DNA from: Variovorax boronicumulans
GTDB lineage: Bacteria; Pseudomonadota; Gammaproteobacteria; Burkholderiales; Burkholderiaceae_C
Direction of reading: 5' to 3'
Length of the DNA stretch: 64,000 bases
Assembly (NCBI RefSeq): GCF_007677875.1
Contig: NZ_VEDO01000002.1
Span: 372,001-436,000, forward strand
Below the pieces are notes generated by a model. The model had not been told where the DNA came from. It ran no database searches and saw nothing but the letters and a program-made list of their open reading frames with translations. The position numbers and the translations under genes are program-made. Positions 39,724-48,250 of the stretch are shown in pieces. Position 1 is the stretch's first letter. Every line of letters begins with the position of its first letter.

Positions 39724-40248
39724 ATGGGCATTTCCACCAGACGCCGATGGCTCGCCGCTGCGGCGGCACTGCCCCTGGGCGCGGCACTGCCGGGTTGCGC
39801 CAGCTCCGGCGCCACGCCGCCCGGCCCTGGAATGAAGGCCTCGGTCACCTACCTGCACCTGCTGGCCAAGGTCCCAATGTTCCGCGGCATGTCGAACGAG
39901 CAGTTGCAATGGGTCATCGACCATTCGCGCGAATGGTCGGTCGAGCCGGGGGCCGAGGTGGCGAGCAGCCAGCGCGGCATCGACAGCTTCTGGGCGTTGC
40001 TGGATGGTGGCTGGCAGCTGCAGGTGGGCGGTCGCAGCATCACGGCGGGACACGCCGACCCGGCCAAGTGGTACGGCGGGCGTGACATGCTGGCGCTGGG
40101 TCTGCCACCCACGCGGCTCGTTGCCACGCGCAACAGCTATGTGATGGAGATCGCGCAGCCAGACCTGGACGAGATGCTGCGGCGCGGCCTGCCGTTGGCC
40201 CCGCACCTGCAGGCCGGGCTCGTTTTTTACCGCGCGCTGCTACGCTAG
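39724..40248 (+). CDS. Exported lipoprotein-like protein with cyclic-nucleotide-binding-like fold
   Basis: 174 residues. The N-terminus RRRWLAAAAALPLGAALPGC has a twin-Arg-like start and a lipobox-like LPGC, so the mature protein may be lipid-anchored at Cys. The remainder (HLLAKVPMFRGMSNEQLQWV, EPGAEVASSQRGIDSFWALL) follows the start of a Crp-type cNMP-binding barrel, but I see no phosphate-binding cassette RxAx. A cNMP-like domain outside the cytoplasm is unusual. It starts four bases after the aldehyde dehydrogenase stop. Confidence 0.65.
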   Translation: MGISTRRRWLAAAAALPLGAALPGCASSGATPPGPGMKASVTYLHLLAKVPMFRGMSNEQLQWVIDHSREWSVEPGAEVASSQRGIDSFWALLDGGWQLQVGGRSITAGHADPAKWYGGRDMLALGLPPTRLVATRNSYVMEIAQPDLDEMLRRGLPLAPHLQAGLVFYRALLR

Positions 40249-40287
40249 CGCGCCGGACATGTTTCAAACCTTGAAAGGGAGGCTGCC

Positions 40288-40557
40288 ATGCACATGGCGA
40301 TGACGATGGGCGCGGGGGTCTTGCTACTCGTGGTGTTCGTGCTGTTCGGATGGCTGTGGGGCGCCAGCGGCGCCGCCATGGCGCTGGCCGCCAAAGCCTT
40401 CATGCCGGTCTGGCTGCTGGTCGCGCTGCTCAACATGTGGGTGGGCGTGACGCACGCTGGCTATACAGTGCGGGAAGAATTGCCGATCCTGCTCGTCGTG
40501 TTCGCCGTTCCGGCGCTGGTGGCAGGACTGGTGGCCTGGCAACTGTCGCGCAGCTGA
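40288..40557 (+). CDS. Small membrane protein of unknown function
   Basis: 89 residues with three predicted helices: AGVLLLVVFVLFGWLWGA, FMPVWLLVALLNMWVGV and LPILLVVFAVPALVAGLVAW. GGGAGG precedes the ATG, and just upstream TTTCAA-ACC-TTGAAA (40262-40276) is a small inverted repeat that could pair near the ribosome site. It is the last gene before a strong terminator and so probably ends the SDR/aldehyde dehydrogenase transcript. Confidence 0.65.
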   Translation: MHMAMTMGAGVLLLVVFVLFGWLWGASGAAMALAAKAFMPVWLLVALLNMWVGVTHAGYTVREELPILLVVFAVPALVAGLVAWQLSRS

Positions 40558-40614
40558 TCACAAGAAGAAGCATCCGTTCGGGGTGCCAACCCCGTTGATC
40601 CGTGCTGGATATGG

Positions 40615-40644
40615 GCGCGGCCTGTGCAAGGGCCGCGCTTTTTT
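40615..40644 (+). terminator. Rho-independent terminator
   Basis: GCGCGGCC, eight-base loop, GGCCGCGC and TTTTTT. A perfect eight-base stem with a T-run, ending the upstream transcript 19 bases before the antiporter gene. Confidence 0.92.
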
Positions 40645-40662
40645 GTTTTTGGGAGGGCTTCG

Positions 40663-42453
40663 ATGGCGGTAGAAGGAAGTGCGAACGATCTCGTGCGGGT
40701 CGTCAGTCTGCTCGGTGCGGCCGTGGTCGGCGTGCCGCTGTTCAAGCGGCTCGGCCTGGGCTCGGTGCTGGGCTACCTGGCGGCCGGCCTGGCGATCGGG
40801 CCGTTCGGGCTCAGGTTGTTCGACGATCCGCAGGCCATCCTGCACGTGGCCGAGCTCGGCGTGGTGATGTTCCTGTTCGTGATCGGGCTGGAGATGCAGC
40901 CCTCGCACCTGTGGAGCCTGCGGCGCCAGATCTTCGGCCTGGGCAGCCTGCAGTGCCTGGTCTGCGGCGTGCTGCTGACGCTGGTGGGCGTGGGCTTCGG
41001 CTTTTCCTGGGCCGTGTCCTTCGTGAGCGCCATGGGCTTCGTGCTGACCTCCACGGCCATCGTCATGCAACTGCTGGGCGAGCGCGGCGACATCGCGGCG
41101 CCCCGCGGGCAGCGCATCGTCTCCATCCTGCTGTTCGAGGATCTGCTGATCGTGCCGCTGCTGGCCATCGTCGCCTTCATCGCGCCGCCTGCGCTCGATG
41201 CGCAGGCTGTGGCGCCCTCGCGCTGGGGCGTCGTCGGCCTGGCCCTGGGCGCGCTGGCCGCGCTCGTGGCGGCCGGGGTGTGGCTGCTCAACCCGCTGTT
41301 CCGCGTGCTCGCCACCGCCAAGGCGCGCGAGGTGATGACGGCGGCCGCGCTGCTCGTGGTGCTGGGCGCGGCACTGCTGATGCAGCTGGGCGGCCTGTCC
41401 ATGGCCATGGGCGCCTTTCTGGCCGGCGTGCTCCTTTCGGAGTCCACGTTCCGCCACCAGCTGGAGGCCGACATCGAACCTTTCCGCGGCCTGCTGCTGG
41501 GCCTGTTCTTCCTGGGCGTGGGCATGTCGCTGGACCTGGCGGTGGTCGCGGCCAACTGGCAACTGATCGCCGCCGGCGTGGTCGCCATGATGGGCGTGAA
41601 GGCGTTGTGCATCTACGGCGTGGCGCGGCTGGCCCGAAGCACGCACGCCGACGCGCTGGACCGCGCCGTGTTGATGGCCCAGGGTGGTGAGTTCGCCTTC
41701 GTGCTGTTCGCGGCGGCGCTCGGCGCCGGCGTGATCGACGCCACCGTCAATGCCAACATGACGGCCATCGTGGTGCTGTCCATGGCGCTCACGCCGCTGG
41801 TGGTGCTGCTGCACGGCCGCTTCGGCCCGCGCGCCACGGTGTCGATGGAAGGTGCGGAGGCCGCGCAGGACCGCCAGGCCAGCGTGTTGGTGATCGGCTT
41901 CGGCCGTGTCGGCCAGATCGCCAGCCAGGGCGTGGTGGCGCGCGGCGCCTCGCTGACCGTGATCGACAACGACACCCAGGTCATCCGCGACGCCCAGTCC
42001 TACCTGGGCTTCAAGGTCTACTACGGAGACGGCGCCCGTGCCGACGTGCTGCACGCGGCCGGCGCCCACAGTGCCAGCGCCATCCTGGTCTGCGTGGACG
42101 ACAAGGCGGCGGCCACGCGCATCGCCGAGAACGCCAAGGCGGAGTGCCCGCACGCGCGCGTGCTGGTGCGCGCCTTCGATCGCGAGCATGCGCTGGAGCT
42201 GGTCAAGGCCGGCGGCGCGGACGTCGTGGTGCGCGAGACCTTCGAGTCGGCCATGCTGCTGGGCCGCGAGGCGGTGCTGGCCACGGGCGCCACGCCAGAG
42301 GAAGCCGACGAGGTCATGGCCGACCTGCGCCGCCTGGACGGTGAGCGCTTCGACCTCGAGGTGGCCGGTGACGCCTTCGCCGGCCGGGCCCTGGTGTTGG
42401 GCCATCTGCGCAACAAGGAGACCGACGATGCCACGCAAGCCAGGCCCGCCTGA
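40663..42453 (+). CDS. KefB/KefC-type monovalent cation:proton antiporter (CPA2)
   Basis: 596 residues. A dozen hydrophobic segments with LGYLAAGLAIGPFGL and LTSTAIVMQLLGERG form the exchanger domain. The C-terminal TrkA-N domain (about 405-520; VLVIGFGRVGQIAS) binds NAD or glutathione-type ligands that gate K+ efflux. There is no KefF/KefG partner nearby, so the exact K+ or Na+ specificity and gating are uncertain. GGGAGGG precedes the ATG. It overlaps the DUF924 gene by 26 bases. Confidence 0.9.
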   Translation: MAVEGSANDLVRVVSLLGAAVVGVPLFKRLGLGSVLGYLAAGLAIGPFGLRLFDDPQAILHVAELGVVMFLFVIGLEMQPSHLWSLRRQIFGLGSLQCLVCGVLLTLVGVGFGFSWAVSFVSAMGFVLTSTAIVMQLLGERGDIAAPRGQRIVSILLFEDLLIVPLLAIVAFIAPPALDAQAVAPSRWGVVGLALGALAALVAAGVWLLNPLFRVLATAKAREVMTAAALLVVLGAALLMQLGGLSMAMGAFLAGVLLSESTFRHQLEADIEPFRGLLLGLFFLGVGMSLDLAVVAANWQLIAAGVVAMMGVKALCIYGVARLARSTHADALDRAVLMAQGGEFAFVLFAAALGAGVIDATVNANMTAIVVLSMALTPLVVLLHGRFGPRATVSMEGAEAAQDRQASVLVIGFGRVGQIASQGVVARGASLTVIDNDTQVIRDAQSYLGFKVYYGDGARADVLHAAGAHSASAILVCVDDKAAATRIAENAKAECPHARVLVRAFDREHALELVKAGGADVVVRETFESAMLLGREAVLATGATPEEADEVMADLRRLDGERFDLEVAGDAFAGRALVLGHLRNKETDDATQARPA

Positions 42454-43006
42454 GCAAGACCCCGTGCCGCCGGCGCAGGCCGCCGCCGTCGTGCAGTTCT
42501 GGCGCGATGCCGGTTCTGCGCGCTGGTTCGCCAAGGACGCGGCCTTCGACCGCCAGTTCCGCGAACGCTTCCACGACCTGCATTTCGCCGCGGCCGCGCG
42601 CCGCTGCGATGCCTGGGTGGCGACGGCCGAGGGTGCGCTGGCCTTGCTGCTGCTGCTCGACCAGTATCCGCGCAACAGCTTCCGCGGCACCGGCCACATG
42701 TACGCGACCGATCCGCTGGCGCGCATGTTCTGCCGCCAGGCGCTGGACGCCGGCCTGGACCGGCAGGTGCCGCAGGACCTGCGCCTGTTCTTCTACCTGC
42801 CGCTCTCGCATTCCGAGGATCTGCCCGACCAGCAGCGCGCGCTGGCGCTCAACCGCGCGCTGGGCGAACCGTTCGCCAGCCATGCGCAGGGCCACCTGGA
42901 CATCGTGGCGCGCTTCGGCCGCTTTCCGCACCGCAACGCGATGCTGGGGCGCGAGACCACGGTGGCCGAGCAGGCCTTCCTGGCCGAGGGGGGCTTTGCG
43001 GGCTGA
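42428..43006 (+). CDS. DUF924-family protein
   Basis: 192 residues. VVQFWRDAGSARWFAKDAAF, LLLLDQYPRNSFRGTGHMYATDPLA and FFYLPLSHSEDLPDQ are diagnostic of DUF924, an all-helical TPR-like family of unknown activity. AAGGAGA lies within the antiporter's 3' end, so the two are translated from the same mRNA. It is followed by lgt. Confidence 0.9.
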   Translation: MPRKPGPPEQDPVPPAQAAAVVQFWRDAGSARWFAKDAAFDRQFRERFHDLHFAAAARRCDAWVATAEGALALLLLLDQYPRNSFRGTGHMYATDPLARMFCRQALDAGLDRQVPQDLRLFFYLPLSHSEDLPDQQRALALNRALGEPFASHAQGHLDIVARFGRFPHRNAMLGRETTVAEQAFLAEGGFAG

Positions 43007-43033
43007 GCCTTGGACGGCGGGCACAATCGCCCG

Positions 43034-43855
43034 ATGCTCATGTACCCCCAGATCGATCCGGTCGCGCTGCAGATCGGGCCCGTTGCCATCCACTGGTACG
43101 GGATCACCTACCTGGTCGCGTTCGGCCTGTTCATGCTCCTGGGCAACCTGCGCCTGCGCCACGAGCCCTTCGCCTCGGTGGTGCCACCCTGGACGCGCAA
43201 GGACGTGGAGGACATCCTGTTCCTGGGCGTGGTCGGTGTGGTGGTCGGCGGCCGGCTGGGCTACTGCCTGTTCTACAAGCCCGGCCACTACCTCACGCAC
43301 CCGCTGGAGATCCTCTACGTCTGGCAGGGTGGCATGGCCTTCCACGGCGGCATGCTGGGCGTGATCGTGGCCATGGTCTGGTTCGCGCGCTCGCGCCAGC
43401 GGCCCTGGATGCAGGTGGCCGACTTCGTGGCGCCCTGCGTGCCCACGGGCCTGGCGGCCGGCCGCGTCGGCAACTTCATCAACGGGGAACTGTGGGGCCG
43501 CTTCTCCAGCCCCGACCTGCCCTGGGGCATGGTGTTCCCGCAGAGCGGCTCGATGCTGCCGCGCCATCCCTCGCAGGTCTACCAGTTCCTGCTGGAGGGC
43601 CTGCTGCTGTTCGTGCTGCTGTGGCTGTACGCGCGCAAGCGCCGCGCCGAGGGGCAGGTCGCTGCGGCCTTCCTGATCGGCTACGGCCTGCTGCGCTTCA
43701 CCGCCGAGTTCTTCCGCGAGCCCGATGCCTTCCTGGGCCTGCTGTCGCTGGGCATGAGCATGGGCCAGTGGCTGTGCGTGCCCATGGTGCTGGCCGGCAT
43801 CGTGATGTGGGTCTGGTGCGGGCGGCGTGCCGCCGCGGTGCCGGTTCGCGCCTGA
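43034..43855 (+). CDS. lgt: Prolipoprotein diacylglyceryl transferase
   Basis: 273 residues. It transfers diacylglycerol from phosphatidylglycerol to the lipobox Cys of prolipoproteins in the inner membrane. The Lgt signature [14 protein letters not shown] is complete, the HGGMLG motif is present, and seven membrane segments fit. No ribosome site precedes the ATG. CACAAT at 43022-43027 lies exactly six bases before it, suggesting a leaderless transcript, even though upstream read-through is also possible. Confidence 0.96.
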   Translation: MLMYPQIDPVALQIGPVAIHWYGITYLVAFGLFMLLGNLRLRHEPFASVVPPWTRKDVEDILFLGVVGVVVGGRLGYCLFYKPGHYLTHPLEILYVWQGGMAFHGGMLGVIVAMVWFARSRQRPWMQVADFVAPCVPTGLAAGRVGNFINGELWGRFSSPDLPWGMVFPQSGSMLPRHPSQVYQFLLEGLLLFVLLWLYARKRRAEGQVAAAFLIGYGLLRFTAEFFREPDAFLGLLSLGMSMGQWLCVPMVLAGIVMWVWCGRRAAAVPVRA

Positions 43856-43858
43856 GCG

Positions 43859-44200
43859 TCAGCCGCCCCGCGCGCGCTGCAGGCGGCGCAGGAAGACGGT
43901 GATCTCCCTGACGGACTGCATGTCGCCGCGCTCACGGGCGACGGCCAGGCCCTGGGTCCAGGCCGCTTCGGCCTCGTCGGTGCAACCCAGTTGCTCCAGC
44001 GCCTTGCCGAGCAGTTTCCAGGCCGCGGAGTACTGCGGGTCCTGCGCTGTGGCCTGCTGCAGGTGCGGGGCGGCTTGCTGCGGCTGACCATCCTGCAGCA
44101 ACGCCTGGCCCAGCCCGAAGCGCAGCAGCGCGCCGTCGCGGCCGCTGGCCAGCAGCTTCTCGAGATTGGCGCGCAGCGCGGCGCGGGCCTCGGCCGCCAT
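43859..44200 (-). CDS. TPR-repeat protein
   Basis: 113 residues containing tetratricopeptide-like helices: LRFGLGQALLQDGQPQQAAPHLQQA and AAWKLLGKALEQLGCTDEAEAAWTQGL. It is likely a protein-protein adaptor. The ATG overlaps the stop of the preceding gene on this strand (ATGA), so it is the last of a three-gene coupled set. It is convergent with lgt. Confidence 0.8.
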   Translation of the reverse strand: MAAEARAALRANLEKLLASGRDGALLRFGLGQALLQDGQPQQAAPHLQQATAQDPQYSAAWKLLGKALEQLGCTDEAEAAWTQGLAVARERGDMQSVREITVFLRRLQRARGG

Positions 44201-44421
44201 CAGGCGGCCTCGGCCAGGAGGGCCTGCGCGTCCTCGCACCACCAGACCACCGCGCCGAGGTAGCCCTCCCACACACAGCCGTTGCAGCCGCGGCCGCAGC
44301 AGGTGGTGGGCTCGGGCGGCGGCGCGCGCATGCCGGCGATGCCGCGTGCCGCGAGCTGCGCCGTGATCGCCGCGATCGCGGCACGGGCCGAGGCGGCGTC
44401 GGTGGGCGGTGCCTGCGTCAT
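44200..44421 (-). CDS. Oxidoreductase-like small Cys-rich protein
   Basis: 73 residues with the motif PPPEPTTCCGRGCNGCVWEGY, the N-terminal signature of the oxidoreductase-like family. The four Cys residues could bind a metal or Fe-S cluster. It is linked by ATGA overlaps to the PncC gene upstream and the TPR gene downstream. Molecular role not established. Confidence 0.82.
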   Translation of the reverse strand: MTQAPPTDAASARAAIAAITAQLAARGIAGMRAPPPEPTTCCGRGCNGCVWEGYLGAVVWWCEDAQALLAEAA

Positions 44422-44924
44422 GGCGCCTCGGCCAGCACGGCGTCGAACAGCGCCAGCAGCTGGCGCGCGAACAGGTCCATGTTGGTGGCGCGGTCGGTGC
44501 TGCCTGTCAGCACGGTGCGGCTGTGCTGCGTGGCACCGACCACGGCCAGACAGGCCCGCCCGGCCGGATCGCCGGCGGGGCTGTCGGAAGGGCCGGCCGC
44601 CCCGGTCTCGCCCAGGCCCCAGGTCGCGCGGTGACTGGCGCGCACCTTGCTGGCCAGCAGCAGCGCATAGGCTTCGGTTTCGGCGCGCAGGCCTTGCATG
44701 TCGGCCGGCTCCAGGCCCAGCAGGGCCTTGCCGGCACGGCGCGAATAGACCACAGCGCCACCCAGGAAGTAAGCCGACGCGCCCGGCACGGCCAGCAGCG
44801 CGGCGGCGACCAGGCCGCCGGCCGAGGACTCGGCCACGGCCACGGTGTCGCGGCGCGCGCGCAGGCGCACCGCGACGCGGGCGGCCAGATCGGGCAGGGT
44901 GGGCAGTGCGGTGGAGGCAGGCAT
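44418..44924 (-). CDS. pncC: Nicotinamide-nucleotide amidohydrolase, CinA C-terminal type
   Basis: 168 residues, the stand-alone PncC form. It deamidates NMN to nicotinate mononucleotide in pyridine-nucleotide recycling. AESSAGGLVAAALL (active Ser region), GGAVVYS and GETGAAGP are characteristic. The stop overlaps the next gene's ATG. CACAAT lies eight bases before the ATG with no ribosome-binding site, consistent with a very short or absent leader. Confidence 0.88.
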   Translation of the reverse strand: MPASTALPTLPDLAARVAVRLRARRDTVAVAESSAGGLVAAALLAVPGASAYFLGGAVVYSRRAGKALLGLEPADMQGLRAETEAYALLLASKVRASHRATWGLGETGAAGPSDSPAGDPAGRACLAVVGATQHSRTVLTGSTDRATNMDLFARQLLALFDAVLAEAP

Positions 44925-45009
44925 GGACCGCGATTGTGTCAGCCACGCCCCGTGGGGCTTTCGGCGTTCGACGGACATTGCGGGATGGGCGTGCCGGCAG
45001 AATGATTAG

Positions 45010-45031
45010 CTGTAATTATTGAAAATTACAG
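45010..45031. promoter_or_regulatory. Perfect inverted-repeat operator before the malonate operon
   Basis: CTGTAATT-N6-AATTACAG, an eight-base perfect inverted repeat in an AT-rich patch 45 bases before the gntR start. TTGCGG at about 44979 and AATGAT at about 45002, 17 bases apart, could be the promoter just upstream, so a bound dimer would block transcription. A GntR autoregulatory operator is the simplest reading. Confidence 0.65.
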
Positions 45032-45075
45032 AGCCGCTCGCGCAGCCCGCGGCGCACCCAACTGCCCACCACGCC

Positions 45076-45744
45076 ATGCGCCCGGTCCGAAGCTCCCTGC
45101 ACGATGAAGTCGCCGAGCGTCTGCGCACGCTGATCTTCGCGGGCGAGCTCGCGCCCGGCAGCTTCATCGATGAGCCCGCGCTGTGCGCAAGCCTGGCGAT
45201 CTCGCGCACGCCGCTGCGCGAGGCGCTCAAGGTGCTCGCGGCCGAAGGCCTGGTGCGCCACGAGCCGCGCCGCGGCAGCTTCGTGAACCAGGTGACGGCG
45301 CAGGACCTGGACCAGATCTTCCCGGTGCTGGCACTGCTGGAGGGCCGCGCCGCATTCGAGGCCGCCCAGCAGGCCAGCGACGCCGAACTGCAGGCGCTGC
45401 AGGCGCTGCACGAGCGGCTGCAGCGCCATGCCACGGCCGGGCGCATTGCCGACTACTACGCCGCCAACCTCGCGATCCACGAGGCCATCATCGCGCTGGC
45501 CGACAACCCCTGGCTGGCCCGCGTGATCGGCGACCTGCGCAAGCTGGCCAAGCTCGCGCGGCTGCAGCAGTTGCAGGCCCCGGGTCGGCTGGAGCAGAGC
45601 TGCGCCGAACATCTCGCGCTGTTCGCCGCACTGCAGGCGCGCGACGCGCCGGCCGCGCAGGCCGCCATGCACGACCACCTGCTGCGCCAGCGCGAGGCGC
45701 TGCGCGCGGTGGCGCGCAGCCAGGCCAACCGCATCGCTCCCTGA
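45076..45744 (+). CDS. GntR/FadR-family regulator of the malonate operon
   Basis: 222 residues. The winged helix RSSLHDEVAERLRTLIF...ISRTPLREALKVLAAEGLV is followed by an FCD-type all-helical domain (EGRAAFEAAQQASD; metal/ligand residues in NLAIHEAII and AEHLALFAAL). The ATG was preferred over an upstream TTG at 45019, which lies inside the operator. It is the first gene of an operon with malonyl-CoA decarboxylase and synthetase, the arrangement of MatR in mat operons. Confidence 0.88.
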   Translation: MRPVRSSLHDEVAERLRTLIFAGELAPGSFIDEPALCASLAISRTPLREALKVLAAEGLVRHEPRRGSFVNQVTAQDLDQIFPVLALLEGRAAFEAAQQASDAELQALQALHERLQRHATAGRIADYYAANLAIHEAIIALADNPWLARVIGDLRKLAKLARLQQLQAPGRLEQSCAEHLALFAALQARDAPAAQAAMHDHLLRQREALRAVARSQANRIAP

Positions 45745-45766
45745 ACATGCATGCCAAGGACACACC

Positions 45767-47188
45767 ATGAACGCCACCGACTGGATTGCCCGCAGCCTCG
45801 CGCTGCTCAAGCCGGCCGCCAAGCCGCCGGCCGCCGCCCCCGACGCTCCCCGCCCCATGGCCGAGCGCCTGCGCGCCACGCTGCGCCGCGAGCCTGAGGC
45901 GCTGACACCCAGCGCGCTGCGCCGCCTGCTGGCGCAGCTGCAGGCCGTGGTCGACCCGCATGTCAGCGAGGCCGAGGCCGGCCGCCGCGCCCAGCAGGTG
46001 ATGGCCTGGTACGGCACGGCCACGGCCGCCGAGCGGCGCGACCTCTGGCTGCTGCTGGTCGATCAGTTCGCGCCCGACGCCGAAGAGGTACGCGCCGCGC
46101 GCGAGCACTACGACGCAGTGCACGGCACGCCCGAGCAGGGCGCGGCCGAGATCCGGCTGCGCAGCGCCTTCGTCTCGCCGCGCACGCGCATGCTGCAGCG
46201 CTTCGCGGTCGACCCGCAGGGTCTGCACTTCCTCGTGGATCTGCGCGCCGAGCTGCTGCCGCAGCTCAAGTCCGAGCGCCGGCTGCAGCCGCTGGACGCC
46301 GAGCTGGCAGCGCTGTTCTCGACCTGGTTCGACCTGCCGTTCCTGGAGCTGCGCCGCATCAGCTGGGACTCGCCGGCCTCGCTGATCGAAAAGCTCATCA
46401 AGTACGAGGCCGTGCACGACATCCGCAGCTGGGCCGACGTGAAGAACCGGCTGGACAGCGACCGCCGCTGCTACGGCTTCTTCCACCCGCGGATGCCGAA
46501 CGAGCCGCTGATCTTCGTCGAGGTGGCGCTGATCGACCACCTGGCCGGCGGCATCGGGCCGCTGCTGGACGAGCAGGCCGCCGTGCACGACATCGGCAAG
46601 GCCACGACGGCGATCTTCTACTCCATCAGCAACACCCAGACCGGGCTGCGCGGCGTGTCCTTCGGCGACTCGCTCATCAAGCGCGTGGTGGAGACGCTGC
46701 GTGCCGAATTTCCCAAGCTCAAGCAGTTCGCCACGCTCTCTCCGATCCCGGGCTTCCGTGCCTGGCTCAACAAGAATGCGGGTGGCATGCTCGCGCGCAT
46801 GCCCGACAAAGCGCGCGCCGAGCTCGGCCGCGCGCTCGGTGCCAAGGCGCCCGAGGCCGAACATGTCCTGGCCGCCACCGAGCGCGTGCTGACGCTGGAG
46901 GAAAAGTCGCCCGCGCGCCAGTTCCTGCTGCGCTGCGCAGCCGAGTACCTGGGCCGCGAACTCGACCAGGGCCGCCCGCTCGACCCGGTGGCGCGCTTCC
47001 ACCTGGGCAACGGCGCGCGCGTGGAGCGGCTCAACTGGGCCGGCGATCCCTCGCCCAAGGGGCTCAAGCAGTCCTGCGGTCTCATGGTCAACTATCTGTA
47101 CGATCTGCGCCGGCTCGACAAGCACCGGGCAATGACGGCCTCAGGGCGCATCCCGCTGTCGTCGGAGGTCGAGCGGCTGCTGCTCTGA
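45767..47188 (+). CDS. matA: Malonyl-CoA decarboxylase
   Basis: 473 residues. It converts malonyl-CoA to acetyl-CoA and CO2. The catalytic domain contains FFHPRMPNEPLIFVEVAL and the Ser-rich FYSISNTQTGLRGVSFGDSLIK, with the C-terminal GARVERLNWAGDPS...SCGLMVNYLYD. The N-terminal helical domain spans about residues 20-160. It follows the GntR gene by 22 bases. With the synthetase downstream it completes malonate to acetyl-CoA conversion. Confidence 0.93.
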   Translation: MNATDWIARSLALLKPAAKPPAAAPDAPRPMAERLRATLRREPEALTPSALRRLLAQLQAVVDPHVSEAEAGRRAQQVMAWYGTATAAERRDLWLLLVDQFAPDAEEVRAAREHYDAVHGTPEQGAAEIRLRSAFVSPRTRMLQRFAVDPQGLHFLVDLRAELLPQLKSERRLQPLDAELAALFSTWFDLPFLELRRISWDSPASLIEKLIKYEAVHDIRSWADVKNRLDSDRRCYGFFHPRMPNEPLIFVEVALIDHLAGGIGPLLDEQAAVHDIGKATTAIFYSISNTQTGLRGVSFGDSLIKRVVETLRAEFPKLKQFATLSPIPGFRAWLNKNAGGMLARMPDKARAELGRALGAKAPEAEHVLAATERVLTLEEKSPARQFLLRCAAEYLGRELDQGRPLDPVARFHLGNGARVERLNWAGDPSPKGLKQSCGLMVNYLYDLRRLDKHRAMTASGRIPLSSEVERLLL

Positions 47189-47244
47189 GAGCCGCAGCCG
47201 GGCGCGACGCACGCCCCCCCCACCACAACCACAGGAGACAAGAG

Positions 47245-48231
47245 ATGCAGTTTCCCATCACGCGCCGCGGCGCGTTGCAACTGGCTGGCGCCGGCCTGCT
47301 GCCGGCCGCGCTGGCGGCCCAGGCCCAGTCGGGCTGGCCGAGCAAACCCGTCACGCTGGTCGTGCCGTTCCCGGCGGGCGGCGGCACCGACGCCTTCGCG
47401 CGGCCGCTGGCTGCGCAGTTCGCCAAGCTCACGGGCAAGACGCTGGTCATCGACAACCGCGGCGGTGCTGGCGGCACCCTGGGCGCCAGCGTGGCGGCCA
47501 AGCTGCATGCCGACGGCTACGGCCTCTTCATGGGCGCGGTGCACCATGCCATCGCGCCCTCGATGTACCCCAAGCTCGACTACGACCTCGAGAAGGACTT
47601 CGTCCCGCTCGCGCTGCTGGCCAACGTGCCGCAGGTGGTGGTGGTCAACCCCAAGCGCGTGGAAGCGAACGACATCAAGAGCTTTCTGGCGCTCGTCAAG
47701 CGCAACCCGGCGCGCTACAACTACGCCTCGGCTGGCGCCGGCACCTCGCACCACCTGGCGGGCGAGTTGTTCAAGCAGCAGACGGGCACCTTCATCACCC
47801 ACATCCCCTACCGCGGCGCCGGTCCGGCGCTGGCCGATCTGATTGCCGGCAACGTGGACGTGATGTTCGACGGCCTGGGATCGTCCGCCGCGCACATCAA
47901 GGGCGGCCGCATCAAGCCGCTCATGGTGTCGGGCGGCAAGCGCAATCCCTCGCTGCCGGACGTGCCCTGCGCCGCCGAGGTCGGTCTGCCCGACTACACC
48001 GTGACCACCTGGTACGGGCTGTGGGCGCCCAAGGGCACGCCGGCCGATGTGCAGGCGCAGATCGTCCAGGCCTTCCAGCGCACGGCCGCGGCCGACGAGA
48101 TCAAGACGGTCTGGGCCAGCAACGGCGCGGAATTCGGTACGCTCACGCCCGCGCAGTTCGGCAGTTTCGTTTCTGCCGAAATCAAGCGCTGGGCCGCCGT
48201 CGTGCAAGCCTCCGGCGCCAAACTCGAATGA
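47245..48231 (+). CDS. Bug/TctC-family periplasmic binding protein, malonate by context
   Basis: 328 residues with a Tat-like start (ITRRGALQLAGAGLLPAALAAQA). WPSKPVTLVVPFPAGGGTDAFARPLA and GAGTSHHLAGELFK are Bug-family signatures. It sits between malonyl-CoA decarboxylase and malonyl-CoA synthetase, where other mat operons carry a malonate transporter (MatC), so malonate capture is likely. No membrane transporter is encoded alongside. Confidence 0.9.
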   Translation: MQFPITRRGALQLAGAGLLPAALAAQAQSGWPSKPVTLVVPFPAGGGTDAFARPLAAQFAKLTGKTLVIDNRGGAGGTLGASVAAKLHADGYGLFMGAVHHAIAPSMYPKLDYDLEKDFVPLALLANVPQVVVVNPKRVEANDIKSFLALVKRNPARYNYASAGAGTSHHLAGELFKQQTGTFITHIPYRGAGPALADLIAGNVDVMFDGLGSSAAHIKGGRIKPLMVSGGKRNPSLPDVPCAAEVGLPDYTVTTWYGLWAPKGTPADVQAQIVQAFQRTAAADEIKTVWASNGAEFGTLTPAQFGSFVSAEIKRWAAVVQASGAKLE

Positions 48232-48250
48232 GCTTTTCCTTCCCGTCACC

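Noticed and set aside
45019-45075. TTG start for the GntR regulator
   Set aside because: It lies inside the inverted-repeat operator and lacks a ribosome site. The ATG at 45076 gives a normal N-terminus.
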